Source: Lentisphaeria bacterium (GTDB lineage: Bacteria; Verrucomicrobiota; Lentisphaeria; Victivallales; Victivallaceae). Taken from it: a stretch of DNA of 64,000 bases. The translations under genes were made by a program, and so were the position numbers. Shown in pieces: positions 1-7,303 of this stretch; position 1 is the stretch's first letter, and the number at the start of each line of letters is the position of its first letter. Below the pieces are notes generated by a model. The model saw only the letters and a list, made by a program, of their open reading frames with translations, did no database searches and had not been told where the DNA came from. The stretch spans positions 1 through 64,000 of the forward strand of contig JAFTRX010000106.1 of NCBI GenBank assembly GCA_017462015.1, given 5' to 3'.

Positions 1-99
1 ACCTCGCTCTGCGGCATTCCGCAGCTTGCGCTTTGCTCATGCCTTGAGAATGGTAGCTTATTAATTTTATTAGAGTCAAAAAATCTCCCTGCGGCGGCG

Positions 100-232
100 G
101 GTGAGCCGCCTCGCCGCGACAACGGAGCGGCGAAACACCTCGCTTTTTTTGAAAAGGGATAGGGGGTTCGGGGGGAAGGGGAAAACTTTTTTTCCCGTGA
201 AAAAAAGTTTTCCCCTTCCCCCCGAGAGCACC
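100..232 (-). repeat. Family B hairpin element, copy 1
   Basis: A 25-bp perfect inverted repeat (170-194 and 199-223, loop CCGT) is followed, reading on the minus strand, by a tail that ends in a CTCCGTTGTCGCGGC-like block. The same arrangement recurs at 34.1, 38.8 and 61.4 kb. It lies just past the 3' end of the minus-strand sigma-factor operon, so it could act as a terminator or mRNA 3' end, but no U-run follows the stem. Positions 1-99 hold nothing I recognise. Confidence 0.75.
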
Positions 233-237
233 CGCCC

Positions 238-753
238 TTATCGGGAACGCGGGGGGCGGCGCGATGTTTTGCCGGAAATGATCGAATCGGTAATGGCATC
301 GATCACGGCGGTGGAATTCTGTTCCCGCTTTTTCAGCTCTTTTTCCATAGCGGCGATCCGCTTTTTGTTGGCTTCGATGTTGCGGCGCAGAGTGGCAAGG
401 CGCTGTTCAAAATCGGTTTTGACCATCTCCTTGAGCTGTTGACGCAAAATATTTTTCTGCTTTTCATCCTTACAGGAGCGGATTTGTTCGGCGAGCTGCC
501 GGATTTTTTGCCGGCGGGCCTGGCGGGCGGCATGGATCTCGGCAGCTTTTTTCTGCATGACTTCCCGAAACTTTCCCGGGTCGGTGCGCTGAAGTTTCAT
601 CAACTCCTGCTGCTCCTGAGCCGACAACGTAGAGAATGCCCTCCAGATATTGAAATTGCGCGGCGCTTCACGGTGCGGCGGCGGTGCGGCGACAGCACAC
701 ACTGCGGCAACGGCAAAAAACATGATAAACGACATCGTGTTCAAACTCTTCAT
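238..753 (-). CDS. Exported coiled-coil protein of the ECF sigma operon
   Basis: 171 residues. An N-terminal signal peptide (hydrophobic FIMFFAVAAVCAVAA, cleavage near residue 23) is followed by a highly charged helical region (about 45-155) rich in Gln, Arg, Lys and Glu with heptad-like spacing, typical of a periplasmic coiled coil. The C-terminus is basic (SRRPPRSR). It is the last gene of a three-gene operon behind an ECF sigma factor, 19 bp after the membrane protein gene. A good AAGGAGA Shine-Dalgarno lies 8 nt before the ATG. The build resembles small periplasmic sensors of the Spy/CpxP/ZraP kind, but I see no LTxxQ motif, so the sensing or chaperone role is only inferred from context. 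Confidence 0.7.
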   Translation of the reverse strand: MKSLNTMSFIMFFAVAAVCAVAAPPPHREAPRNFNIWRAFSTLSAQEQQELMKLQRTDPGKFREVMQKKAAEIHAARQARRQKIRQLAEQIRSCKDEKQKNILRQQLKEMVKTDFEQRLATLRRNIEANKKRIAAMEKELKKREQNSTAVIDAITDSIISGKTSRRPPRSR

Positions 754-772
754 AATACGCGTCTCCTTGAGT

Positions 773-1096
773 TCAAATATAGCTTTCTTCCACCGTTTCG
801 CAAGCGGAATTCAGTTGGCCGATAGTATAACTCTCCTGCTCCAGAGAGGTGAAATCGTTCATTGCCAGCAGTTCGGAATGGGAGAGAGTCTGCTTTTTGA
901 TTTCTCCCGGCTGCAAAATGGCAAGCACGCCGGAGGCGAGGAAAAAGAGTGCGGCAACAGCCGGGAGGATCATCCGGACATATTTACGCATCTTCAACTG
1001 CCGCTGACGGATCGCCGCGTAGGCAAGTATTCCGGCATCCAGCTTTGCCGGTATCTCGCCGGAAAACATTTTGTTGATTCCAAGATTTTTTTTCAT
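773..1096 (-). CDS. Single-pass membrane protein, putative anti-sigma partner
   Basis: 107 residues. A basic N-terminal cytoplasmic part of about 40 residues is followed by one membrane helix (MILPAVAALFFLASGVLAIL, about 42-61) and an acidic external tail of about 45 residues. The start ATG overlaps the sigma-factor stop (ATGA, 1093-1096), so the two are translationally coupled, which is the usual arrangement of an ECF sigma factor and its membrane anti-sigma factor. No zinc-binding H-x3-C-x2-C motif is present, so this would be a non-ZAS type. Function is inferred from position and topology only. Confidence 0.65.
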   Translation of the reverse strand: MKKNLGINKMFSGEIPAKLDAGILAYAAIRQRQLKMRKYVRMILPAVAALFFLASGVLAILQPGEIKKQTLSHSELLAMNDFTSLEQESYTIGQLNSACETVEESYI

Positions 1097-1674
1097 TTTA
1101 TCAATCCTCCTCGGTCAAACTCCGATAAAAATTCTCTTAACGCTTTTATTGCATAATGCATCCGGCTCAAAGCCGTATTCAGCGAGCATTGCTGTATCTC
1201 CGCGATCTTCCGGAACGGCACATCCTGTTCCCGCAGTAAAAACACCTCTTTCTGCTCCTCCGGCAACCGGTCGACCGCCGCCATAATAGCTTTGCCGGTA
1301 TCTGTTGCGTTCAACTCCCGATCCGGGGAAGCCGCGTTATCATCCGGCAGTTCCGGCATATTTTCATCATCCATCGCGGTGTAGCGCTCCGGGTGATAAC
1401 GGCGTATCCGGTCGATAAAGATATTTTTTGCCAGCCGGAAGAGCCAGGCGCTGAATTTTCCTTCATCGCGATACGACGGCAGTTTATCGATGACCCGTTT
1501 CCATGTGTCGGAAAAAATCTCATCCGCATCCGCCTGATTACCGTGAAGCATGTTATTAAGATAACTGTAAAGTATCTGCCGGTAACGGAAATACAAGGTC
1601 TCAAAGGCACACTCATCCCCTTGCAGATATGCATCTATCAAATCCCGGTCACTTTTTTCAGCTTCACACATCAT
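1093..1674 (-). CDS. ECF-type RNA polymerase sigma factor
   Basis: 193 residues, the normal size for a group 4 sigma-70 factor. Region 2 is visible at about 10-95 (ADEIFSDTWKRV and KFSAWLFRLAKNIFIDRIRR, the -10 recognition and core-binding helices). Region 4 is at about 130-185 (RLPEEQKEVFLLREQD then an HTH, IAEIQQCSLNTALSRMHYAI) and would read the -35 box. It heads an operon with a single-pass membrane protein and an exported coiled-coil protein, suggesting an envelope-responsive regulon. Two adjacent ATG codons (1674 and 1671) are possible starts; neither has a clear Shine-Dalgarno. Confidence 0.9.
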   Translation of the reverse strand: MMCEAEKSDRDLIDAYLQGDECAFETLYFRYRQILYSYLNNMLHGNQADADEIFSDTWKRVIDKLPSYRDEGKFSAWLFRLAKNIFIDRIRRYHPERYTAMDDENMPELPDDNAASPDRELNATDTGKAIMAAVDRLPEEQKEVFLLREQDVPFRKIAEIQQCSLNTALSRMHYAIKALREFLSEFDRGGLIK

Positions 1675-1735
1675 AACTTTTTTACATCTGTTTTCGTTCC
1701 ATCAGTTTAACGCAGCGGAAGGCGGGAATATTGTA

Positions 1736-2101
1736 TCATGAGGTGATAAATTTCCAGAATTCTCTGTCGTTCTCCAACATTCCCTGCGGAAATTCCGGAG
1801 AAAGTTCAACCCACTTTATCTGCTGATTTTCGCATGGCGAGGGAGCATCCGTTCCTGCGGGGATGACCCGGACGAAAAACAGAGTTATCTTTGGCGTTTT
1901 CACCTGAAAAATTATATCCAGCGGCAGCACCTCCCAATTCAGTTCCTCCGCCAGTTCCCGGCGCGCCGCCTGCTGTGGAGTTTCACCTGATTCCAGCTTT
2001 CCGCCGGGGAACTCCCATCCGGCGGGAGGTTTGTTTTCCGGCCGGGAGGCAAGCAGAACTTTGCCGTCTTGAAAGCAGACCGCAGCGGCAACTTTTATCA
2101 T
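1736..2101 (-). CDS. NUDIX hydrolase, MutT-like
   Basis: 121 residues from the ATG at 2101, which overlaps the stop of the upstream site-2 protease gene by four bases (ATGA). A complete Nudix box is present (GGKLESGETPQQAARRELAEE, pattern G-x5-E-x7-R-E-L-x-E-E), preceded by VAAAVCFQDGKVLLASRP, typical of MutT/NudG 8-oxo-dGTP or CTP pyrophosphohydrolases. It would cleave a nucleoside diphosphate linked to another moiety, probably in nucleotide-pool cleaning. A longer reading frame extends back into the protease gene, but the coupled ATG and the family length favour this start. Confidence 0.85.
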   Translation of the reverse strand: MIKVAAAVCFQDGKVLLASRPENKPPAGWEFPGGKLESGETPQQAARRELAEELNWEVLPLDIIFQVKTPKITLFFVRVIPAGTDAPSPCENQQIKWVELSPEFPQGMLENDREFWKFITS

Positions 2102-2724
2102 CTGAAGCCTCCGATAAACAAAATGACTTCGACCATAAATTCGACCGCGATCTTCGCTGCCAGATATATGTAGTTGAAGAACGCAAAGAGCAGCATCACC
2201 AGAACGATAAAAACCCCTTTGACAAACTCCGGTGTGGTACGCAAATCTTTTTTCCAATATGTACGCAAAATGTTCCAGCCGTCCAAGCCCGGTACCGGAA
2301 GCAAGTTGAATATCGCCAGCACCATGTTGATAACGGCACCATAGACAAACATCCTCCGGGCAAAAAGATTCAGATCGCACAGCGCACCGACGATTATCAG
2401 CACCGAAAATCCCAGCGACAGCACGACATTTGCCGCAGGTCCGGCAAGTGCGGTCAATGCCGGAGCGTGTTTGCCTTTCAGATTCTGCGTATTGACCGGT
2501 ATCTGCCCCCAGGCTATCCCGATGAAAAACAGCATTATCAGCGACACGACCCCCATCTGCTTGAGCGGATTCAACGTAAGGTGTCCATATTCCGCCGGAG
2601 TCGGGTCCCCCAGTTTATACGCAACAAGTGCGTGAAAATATTCATGCACACAAATCGAAAAGACCACGACCAGCAGTTGGGAAAAAAAGAGCCGCGGATC
2701 GGCAAACAGCGTTTGAATAAACAT
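2098..2724 (-). CDS. Site-2 protease family (M50) membrane metalloprotease
   Basis: 208 residues with four to five membrane helices. The zinc motif HExxH is HEYFH near residue 27, inside the first hydrophobic segment, and the second metal-ligand motif is NLLPVPGLDG at about 140. This is the short M50 type without PDZ or CBS domains (YwhC-like). Such enzymes cut substrate helices within the membrane; the substrate here is unknown. It lies 9 bp after queA and overlaps the NUDIX gene. A rhomboid protease lies two genes upstream, so two intramembrane proteases share this operon. Confidence 0.88.
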   Translation of the reverse strand: MFIQTLFADPRLFFSQLLVVVFSICVHEYFHALVAYKLGDPTPAEYGHLTLNPLKQMGVVSLIMLFFIGIAWGQIPVNTQNLKGKHAPALTALAGPAANVVLSLGFSVLIIVGALCDLNLFARRMFVYGAVINMVLAIFNLLPVPGLDGWNILRTYWKKDLRTTPEFVKGVFIVLVMLLFAFFNYIYLAAKIAVEFMVEVILFIGGFR

Positions 2725-2733
2725 TTTCTCTCC

Positions 2734-3798
2734 TCATTTCAACAGCATACAGTCACCGTAACTGTAAAAACGCATCTTCTCTTTCACCGCCATCCGGTAT
2801 GCTTCCAACACCATTTCCCGCTCACAAAAGCAGCTGACCAGCATCAACAGCGTACTGCACGGCAGATGGAAGTTGGTCAACAGCATATCGGCAGATACAG
2901 CCTTATAGGGCGGATGCAGAAAGATATCCGTTCTGCCGCTGCGGGCGGTAAGCACACCGTTCCGGTCACAACAGCTCTCCAGCACCCGGACGGTAGTGGT
3001 TCCCACCGCCAGCACCTTATGTCCGGCACTCCGGGTGGCGTTGGCAAGAGCCGCCACCTCCGGAGGAAGAACAAATTCTTCAAAGTGCATCTTGTGTTCT
3101 TCGGCATAATCGGCACTTACCGGCTTGAACGTACCGGGGCCGACATGGAGGGTCAGCTCTCCGACGGAAACTCCTTTTTTCCGTGCCTGTTCAAAAATCT
3201 CCGGAGTGAAGTGAAGTCCGGCAGTCGGTGCCGCCACTGCGCCGGGAACGGCGGCATAGACGGTCTGATAACGTTCATCGTCCTCCGGTTCTGCCTCCCG
3301 GTTCAAGTAGGGCGGAAGCGGAATATGACCGAAACGCTGCTGAAGCGTATTGTCATCGTCCAAATCAAATTTGATATGGAACGTATCATCTCCATTGCGC
3401 TCGACAACGGTAAAACCGATACCGTCAGCGTTCAGCGAACCATCCTGCTCCAGAAGCACGGCATGAGTACCGTCTTTGGCGCGTTTTCCGGGTTTTATCA
3501 TGCAGTTCCATTCACCGGGGATACCGTTGAACGGTTCGACCAGGAGGATTTCAAACTTTGCGCCATCGGCAAGACCGGCTTTCCGGGCGAACATACGTCC
3601 GCGGCAGACTTTGGTGTTGTTGCAGATGATGGCATCCCCGCTGGATAAATAATTGACGATATCGGTAAACGGATGAATTTCCGCGTGTCCGGTTTTACGG
3701 TCAAGCACCATCATCCGGGAACCGTCGCGGTGCGCTGCCGGATAACGGGCGATAAGCTCCGGCGGCAGCTCGTAGTCAAACAGTGATGTAGCAAGCAT
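2734..3798 (-). CDS. queA: S-adenosylmethionine:tRNA ribosyltransferase-isomerase
   Basis: 354 residues, standard for QueA. It transfers and isomerises the ribose of SAM onto preQ1-modified tRNA to give epoxyqueuosine. Recognisable blocks are the N-terminal FDYELPPELIARYPA, the central AAPTAGLHFT, then LHVGPGTFKPV and, near the C-terminus, LLTNFHLPCSTLLMLVSCF. No other queuosine gene is visible in the window. It sits between the rhomboid gene (14 bp gap) and the M50 protease gene in one minus-strand transcription unit. Confidence 0.96.
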   Translation of the reverse strand: MLATSLFDYELPPELIARYPAAHRDGSRMMVLDRKTGHAEIHPFTDIVNYLSSGDAIICNNTKVCRGRMFARKAGLADGAKFEILLVEPFNGIPGEWNCMIKPGKRAKDGTHAVLLEQDGSLNADGIGFTVVERNGDDTFHIKFDLDDDNTLQQRFGHIPLPPYLNREAEPEDDERYQTVYAAVPGAVAAPTAGLHFTPEIFEQARKKGVSVGELTLHVGPGTFKPVSADYAEEHKMHFEEFVLPPEVAALANATRSAGHKVLAVGTTTVRVLESCCDRNGVLTARSGRTDIFLHPPYKAVSADMLLTNFHLPCSTLLMLVSCFCEREMVLEAYRMAVKEKMRFYSYGDCMLLK

Positions 3799-3812
3799 TT
3801 TTCCCCGTCCTC

Positions 3813-4694
3813 TTATTCTTCACCGCGCATCTGACGGCGCGCTTTTTTCAACCGTTCGAACTCGTGCGGAGAAAGGCTGTTTATTCCTTCCCGGGAAAGT
3901 TTATCCAGCAATGCATCCAATTCCCGCTGGGTCACCGGAGCATTGCTGTTTCCGAATGCGGTACTGCCGGAACCATTGAACATGCTGTCCGGCTGCGGAC
4001 GGGCGGTTTTGGCACTTCCCGGCGATGGCATTGGCGGCAGTTTGATGAAATTCAACGGATCCCAGGCGAGCCTGGTCTTGTAAAAAAGTATCTTCATGAC
4101 GATATAACCGCCGATAAAACCGCCGAGATGCGCAAGATGCGCCACGCCTTCATTGCGGTTCCCCATCAACATCAACACCTCCATCACCGTATAGCAGATC
4201 ACCAGCGTGGTGGTCTTTATCGGCGAAAACGGCAGAAACAGCAGCGTGAAACGGCGGTTGGGTTCCAGCATGGCAGCGGCGACCATGATTGCACACACCG
4301 CACCGGAAGCGCCGAGGCATCCGCCGCCGGCATTGAAATGGGTGACGTAATAGAGCAAATTTCCGGACACCGCTCCTGCCAGATAGATAATGAAAAACTT
4401 CCACCGGGAAACGTATGGTGTCACCAGTTGTCCAAAAAGGTACAATCCCCACATATTGAAGAATAAGTGCCAGAATTCACCGTGCGCAAAACCGGCAGAG
4501 GCGAGTTGAAACAAATTGGATGCACTGAATTCACCTGCAGTAATATCCAGCGCCAGTTGAGACGAACCACCGGGGATTTTAAAGACGAAATAGTTAAAGA
4601 TATTGATGATTATCAAAGTAATGAGCATCGGACGCCCATCCTGCGACGGATCAGGATTGGGAGAACGCATATATTCACGGTTGTGCAGACCCAT
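3813..4694 (-). CDS. Rhomboid family intramembrane serine protease
   Basis: 293 residues from the ATG at 4694, preceded by AGGAGGT at 6-8 nt; a longer frame to 4787 runs through a repeat fragment and is not supported. Six membrane segments carry the rhomboid signature: the loop motif HLFFNMWGLYLFG, the catalytic serine in GASGAVCAIM, and the catalytic histidine in HLAHLGGFIGG. The C-terminal 80 residues are a soluble tail with an SHOCT-like ending (LDALLDKLSREGINSLSPHEFERLKKA, shown in parts). This places a serine protease in the membrane, cutting helical substrates. It is the first gene of the operon with queA, M50 protease and NUDIX. Confidence 0.9.
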   Translation of the reverse strand: MGLHNREYMRSPNPDPSQDGRPMLITLIIINIFNYFVFKIPGGSSQLALDITAGEFSASNLFQLASAGFAHGEFWHLFFNMWGLYLFGQLVTPYVSRWKFFIIYLAGAVSGNLLYYVTHFNAGGGCLGASGAVCAIMVAAAMLEPNRRFTLLFLPFSPIKTTTLVICYTVMEVLMLMGNRNEGVAHLAHLGGFIGGYIVMKILFYKTRLAWDPLNFIKLPPMPSPGSAKTARPQPDSMFNGSGSTAFGNSNAPVTQRELDALLDKLSREGINSLSPHEFERLKKARRQMRGEE

Positions 4695-4736
4695 AACGGA
4701 ACCTCCTGAAATTTTCGTTGTAGTTAATCTATTTTT

Positions 4737-4795
4737 GTAAAAAACGACCTGCGGCGGCGCCTCGCGGGCAATCTTGGGCGCAAACAAGCTGTTTT
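4737..4795 (-). repeat. Family A repeat, internally deleted copy
   Basis: Reading on the minus strand, the ends match the A elements at 30.6 and 32.4 kb (outer block ATAAAACAGCTTGTTTGC and inner block GCGGCGCC...GCAGGTCGTTTTTTACAAAAA), but the roughly 90 bp between them is missing. It lies in the 5' leader of the rhomboid gene, about 40 bp before the start, in the same relative orientation as the copies before rpoN, araB and nagA. Confidence 0.8.
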
Positions 4796-4840
4796 ATCAA
4801 CTTTCGCATTTCACAAAATTCGAAATATTACCAAAATATT

Positions 4841-4869
4841 AATATACACTTTCTTTACACAATATACAA
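4841..4869 (-). promoter_or_regulatory. Sigma-70 type promoter of the rhomboid-queA operon
   Basis: On the minus strand TTGTAT (4869-4864) is followed after 17 bp by TATATT (4846-4841). It would give a leader of about 140 nt that includes the family A fragment. Confidence 0.5.
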
Positions 4870-4888
4870 CCTGTTCAATATATTTTTT

Positions 4889-5006
4889 CACAGCTATCCC
4901 ATAAAATCAGCGAAATGCTTGTTTTTCATTTTTTTTTCAGCGGAAGAAAATTGGAGTTGGAAAAGTGATTTTGTCAGATTTTGTTTTGCGAAAAGCAAAA
5001 CGCGCG
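4889..5006 (-). mobile_element. Family D MITE-like element, one end only
   Basis: Begins at 4889 with the terminal sequence CACAGCTATCCCATAAA and continues, inverted, through the same 115-bp module seen at 49.33-49.44 kb and 53.68-53.79 kb. It contains a GTTTTGC-GAAAA-GCAAAAC type stem-loop at about 4983-5001. The copy stops at CGCGCG near 5006, just before the metX promoter, so the other half of the element is missing. Confidence 0.75.
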
Positions 5007-5022
5007 TTAAAAAACACGGCAC

Positions 5023-5050
5023 TTGACAATTCAGTTTAAAGTGCTATATT
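5023..5050 (+). promoter_or_regulatory. Promoter of metX-metW
   Basis: TTGACA (5023-5028), 16 bp, TATATT (5045-5050), giving a predicted transcript start near 5057. No SAM riboswitch-like structure fits between this point and the coding region: the leader would be only about 30 nt. Confidence 0.7.
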
Positions 5051-5085
5051 ATACGTTTGGTATATTAAACATCAGAGGTGATAAA

Positions 5086-6237
5086 ATCGAAACCGAACAG
5101 AACAACAAAGAGGTTTTCATAACCCAGCCCCGTGACTTCCGTATGGATTCACCGCTGCCGCTGGATTGCGGCCGTGAACTCAAGGAGGTCAATATCCGTT
5201 ACGAAACCGCAGGAACATTGAACGCTGACCGCTCCAATGCGGTTCTGGTGACCCATGCTTTGTCCGGCGATGCCCATGTCTGCGGACGCCATACCCCCGA
5301 AGACAAGAAACCCGGCTGGTGGGATGAAATGATCGGTCCCGACCGTCCGGTTGATACCAACAAATATTTTGTCATTTGTTCCAACGTCATCGGCGGTTGT
5401 TCCGGCTCCACCGGACCGCAATCCATCGATCCGGACACCGGCAAACCTTATAACATGAGCTTTCCGGTCATCACGGTTGCCGACATGGTGCGCGCCCAGA
5501 AACGTCTGGTCGAGCATCTCGGAATAACCAAGCTGCTGGCAGTCCTCGGCGGCTCCATGGGCGGCATGCAGGTTCTGCAGTGGGCAGTCGATTATCCTGA
5601 AGCGATGGAGTGCTTCATCCCCATTGCCACTGCAAGCTGTTTTACTCCGCAGAACATCGCCTTTGACTGGGTCGCCCGGGAAGCGATAAAAGCTGACCCC
5701 AACTGGAACAACGGCAACTACACTCCGGACGCTTCGCCGGATCACGGTCTGGCGGCAGCCCGGATGCTGGCTCATATAACCTACTTGTCCGAAGAGTCCA
5801 TGGGCAGAAAGTTCGGCCGCGCCCTCCAAAACAAGTCAGAACTGGATTTTGCTTTCAACTACGACTTTGCCGTGGAAAGTTATCTCCAGTATCAGGGACA
5901 GCGTTTTGTCGAGCGTTTTGATGCCAACAGTTACTTCTACATCACCCGTGCCACCGACTATTTTGACGTGACCGCCAAAACGGACGGCGATCTGGTGAAA
6001 GCATTTTCCCAAGTGAAAGCCGCCGCGCTGGTCGTTGCGTTTTCCAGCGACTGGCTCTTCCCCCCGGAACAGTCCCGGAAAATCGTTGATGCACTGCTCC
6101 AAAATGGCAGTGAAGTCTCTTTCTGCGAAATCAAATCCGGCTACGGACACGATGCATTTTTGCTTGAAGTCGATACTCTGGGACGGATGATAAAAGATTT
6201 TCTCCACTACCATCAGGAGGGATATTGCCATGAATAA
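5086..6237 (+). CDS. metX: Homoserine O-acetyltransferase (MetX)
   Basis: About 383 residues. An alpha/beta-hydrolase enzyme that acylates homoserine in methionine synthesis. The oxyanion/substrate block THALSGDAHV, the nucleophile elbow GGSMGGMQVLQW and the C-terminal catalytic GHDAFL are all present, as is the SNVIGGCSGSTGP block of the family. The start is unusual. The frame opens at a TTG at 5023, but that TTG is the -35 box itself. A strong Shine-Dalgarno (AGAGGTGAT, 5074-5082) is followed at the right distance by ATC (5086), and the first in-frame ATG (5143) has no ribosome site and would cut into the conserved N-terminus. I therefore place the start at the ATC, tentatively. The 3' end overlaps metW by 8 bp. 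Confidence 0.92.
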   Translation: METEQNNKEVFITQPRDFRMDSPLPLDCGRELKEVNIRYETAGTLNADRSNAVLVTHALSGDAHVCGRHTPEDKKPGWWDEMIGPDRPVDTNKYFVICSNVIGGCSGSTGPQSIDPDTGKPYNMSFPVITVADMVRAQKRLVEHLGITKLLAVLGGSMGGMQVLQWAVDYPEAMECFIPIATASCFTPQNIAFDWVAREAIKADPNWNNGNYTPDASPDHGLAAARMLAHITYLSEESMGRKFGRALQNKSELDFAFNYDFAVESYLQYQGQRFVERFDANSYFYITRATDYFDVTAKTDGDLVKAFSQVKAAALVVAFSSDWLFPPEQSRKIVDALLQNGSEVSFCEIKSGYGHDAFLLEVDTLGRMIKDFLHYHQEGYCHE

Positions 6238-6844
6238 ACGTCAGTTTCTCGACCCGCAGCGGCGGCACGATCTTGATATTATCGCCGACGCGGTCAATCC
6301 CGGCGACCGGGTTCTTGACCTCGGTTGCGGTGACGGTATCTTTCTCCGTGAACTCAAAGAAAAACGTAAAGCACGCGTTCTCGGCGTGGAGATAGATCAG
6401 GACTCCATCGTCCGTTGTATCGGCAACGGCGTTCCGGTCATTCAGCGCGATTTGAACGGCGATCTGGGCTTTTTCCCGGATAAGTCGTTTGACCTTGCGG
6501 TACTCAGCCATACGCTTCAGGAAACCAGCCGTCCGGATCTGCTGCTGCGAAGCATCGTCCGCATCGGCAAACGCGCTGCAGTCAGTGTCATCAACTTCGG
6601 TCACTGGCGCTGCCGCACCCAGGTGATGTTCCGCGGCAGAATGCCCCGCAGTACCCAGATGCCGTTCCAATGGTACGATACGCCCAATATCCACTTCTGC
6701 ACACTGCGCGATTTCCGTGAATTATGCGCCCGGTTGAATATCAAAATCGTGGAAGAACGCCCGATTCCCGGACGTTTCCCCCGGTTGACGAAGCTCTTCC
6801 CCAACGCCTTTGCCACGGTATGTGTTTTCATCCTTGAAGGCTGA
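6230..6844 (+). CDS. metW: Methionine biosynthesis protein MetW
   Basis: 204 residues, a class I SAM-methyltransferase-like fold. Motif I is VLDLGCGDGIFLREL near residue 28, followed by an acidic end of strand 2 (VLGVEID) and FDLAVLSHTLQE. The family member-specific run FGHWRCRTQVMFRGRMP is present. MetW partners MetX in many proteobacteria and is coupled to it here too (ATG inside the last codons of metX, Shine-Dalgarno AGGAGGGAT). The pair is thought to convert homoserine to its O-acyl ester efficiently; the exact chemistry of MetW is not settled. Confidence 0.93.
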   Translation: MNKRQFLDPQRRHDLDIIADAVNPGDRVLDLGCGDGIFLRELKEKRKARVLGVEIDQDSIVRCIGNGVPVIQRDLNGDLGFFPDKSFDLAVLSHTLQETSRPDLLLRSIVRIGKRAAVSVINFGHWRCRTQVMFRGRMPRSTQMPFQWYDTPNIHFCTLRDFRELCARLNIKIVEERPIPGRFPRLTKLFPNAFATVCVFILEG

Positions 6845-6845
6845 A

Positions 6846-7260
6846 TCTTGCGGAGATCTTGCTTGCTCCCGCGAGCCTTTCCGGCGGACACGGAAGCAGT
6901 CGAGGACAGTAGTCCACTCCTGCTCCCGCGCCTTGGAAAAACTCGCGGATAGCGGCGCGATATCTCCGCAAGATGAAATAAGAATTTTATATTTCCGGCG
7001 GACACGGAAGCAGTCGAGGACGGTAGTCCACTCCTGCTCCCGCGCCTTGGAAAAACTCGCGGATAGCGGCGCGATATCTCCGCAAGATGAAATAAGAATT
7101 TTATATTTCCGGCGGACACGGAAGCTGTCGGGGACAGTAGTCCACTCCTGCTCCCGCGCCTTGGAAAAACTCGCGGATAGCGGCGCGATATCTCCGCAAG
7201 ATGAATAAGAATTTTATATTTCCGGAGGACACGGAAGCTGTCGGAGGACAGCATCCCGTG
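6846..7260 (+). repeat. Family C tandem repeat, 114-bp unit, three to four copies
   Basis: Unit starts can be placed at 6881, 6995, 7109 and 7222 (periods 114, 114, 113), the last unit degenerate after about 40 bp. Units differ by a few substitutions and one lost A. The stretch before the first unit (6846-6880) and the central block GGATAGCGGCGCGATATC match, in reverse complement, the repeats at 61.66-61.84 kb. The core CGAGGAC[AG]GTAGTCCACTCC is also found inside family A copies at 46.2 and 53.5 kb. As 114 is divisible by three the region stays open in several frames, but no convincing gene is present. It fills the whole metW-hydrolase gap. Confidence 0.9.
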
Positions 7261-7303
7261 CCGCGGAAAACGGCAACACGGATTTTGGGTTTCAGGAGGT
7301 ACT

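Noticed and set aside
5023-5085. TTG at 5023 as the metX start
   Set aside because: It coincides with the -35 hexamer of a strong promoter, so the transcript would begin after it.
5040-5090. SAM riboswitch before metX
   Set aside because: The predicted leader is about 30 nt, far too short for any known SAM riboswitch.
6846-7260. CRISPR array
   Set aside because: Units are 114 bp and contiguous; there are no unique spacers and no cas genes.
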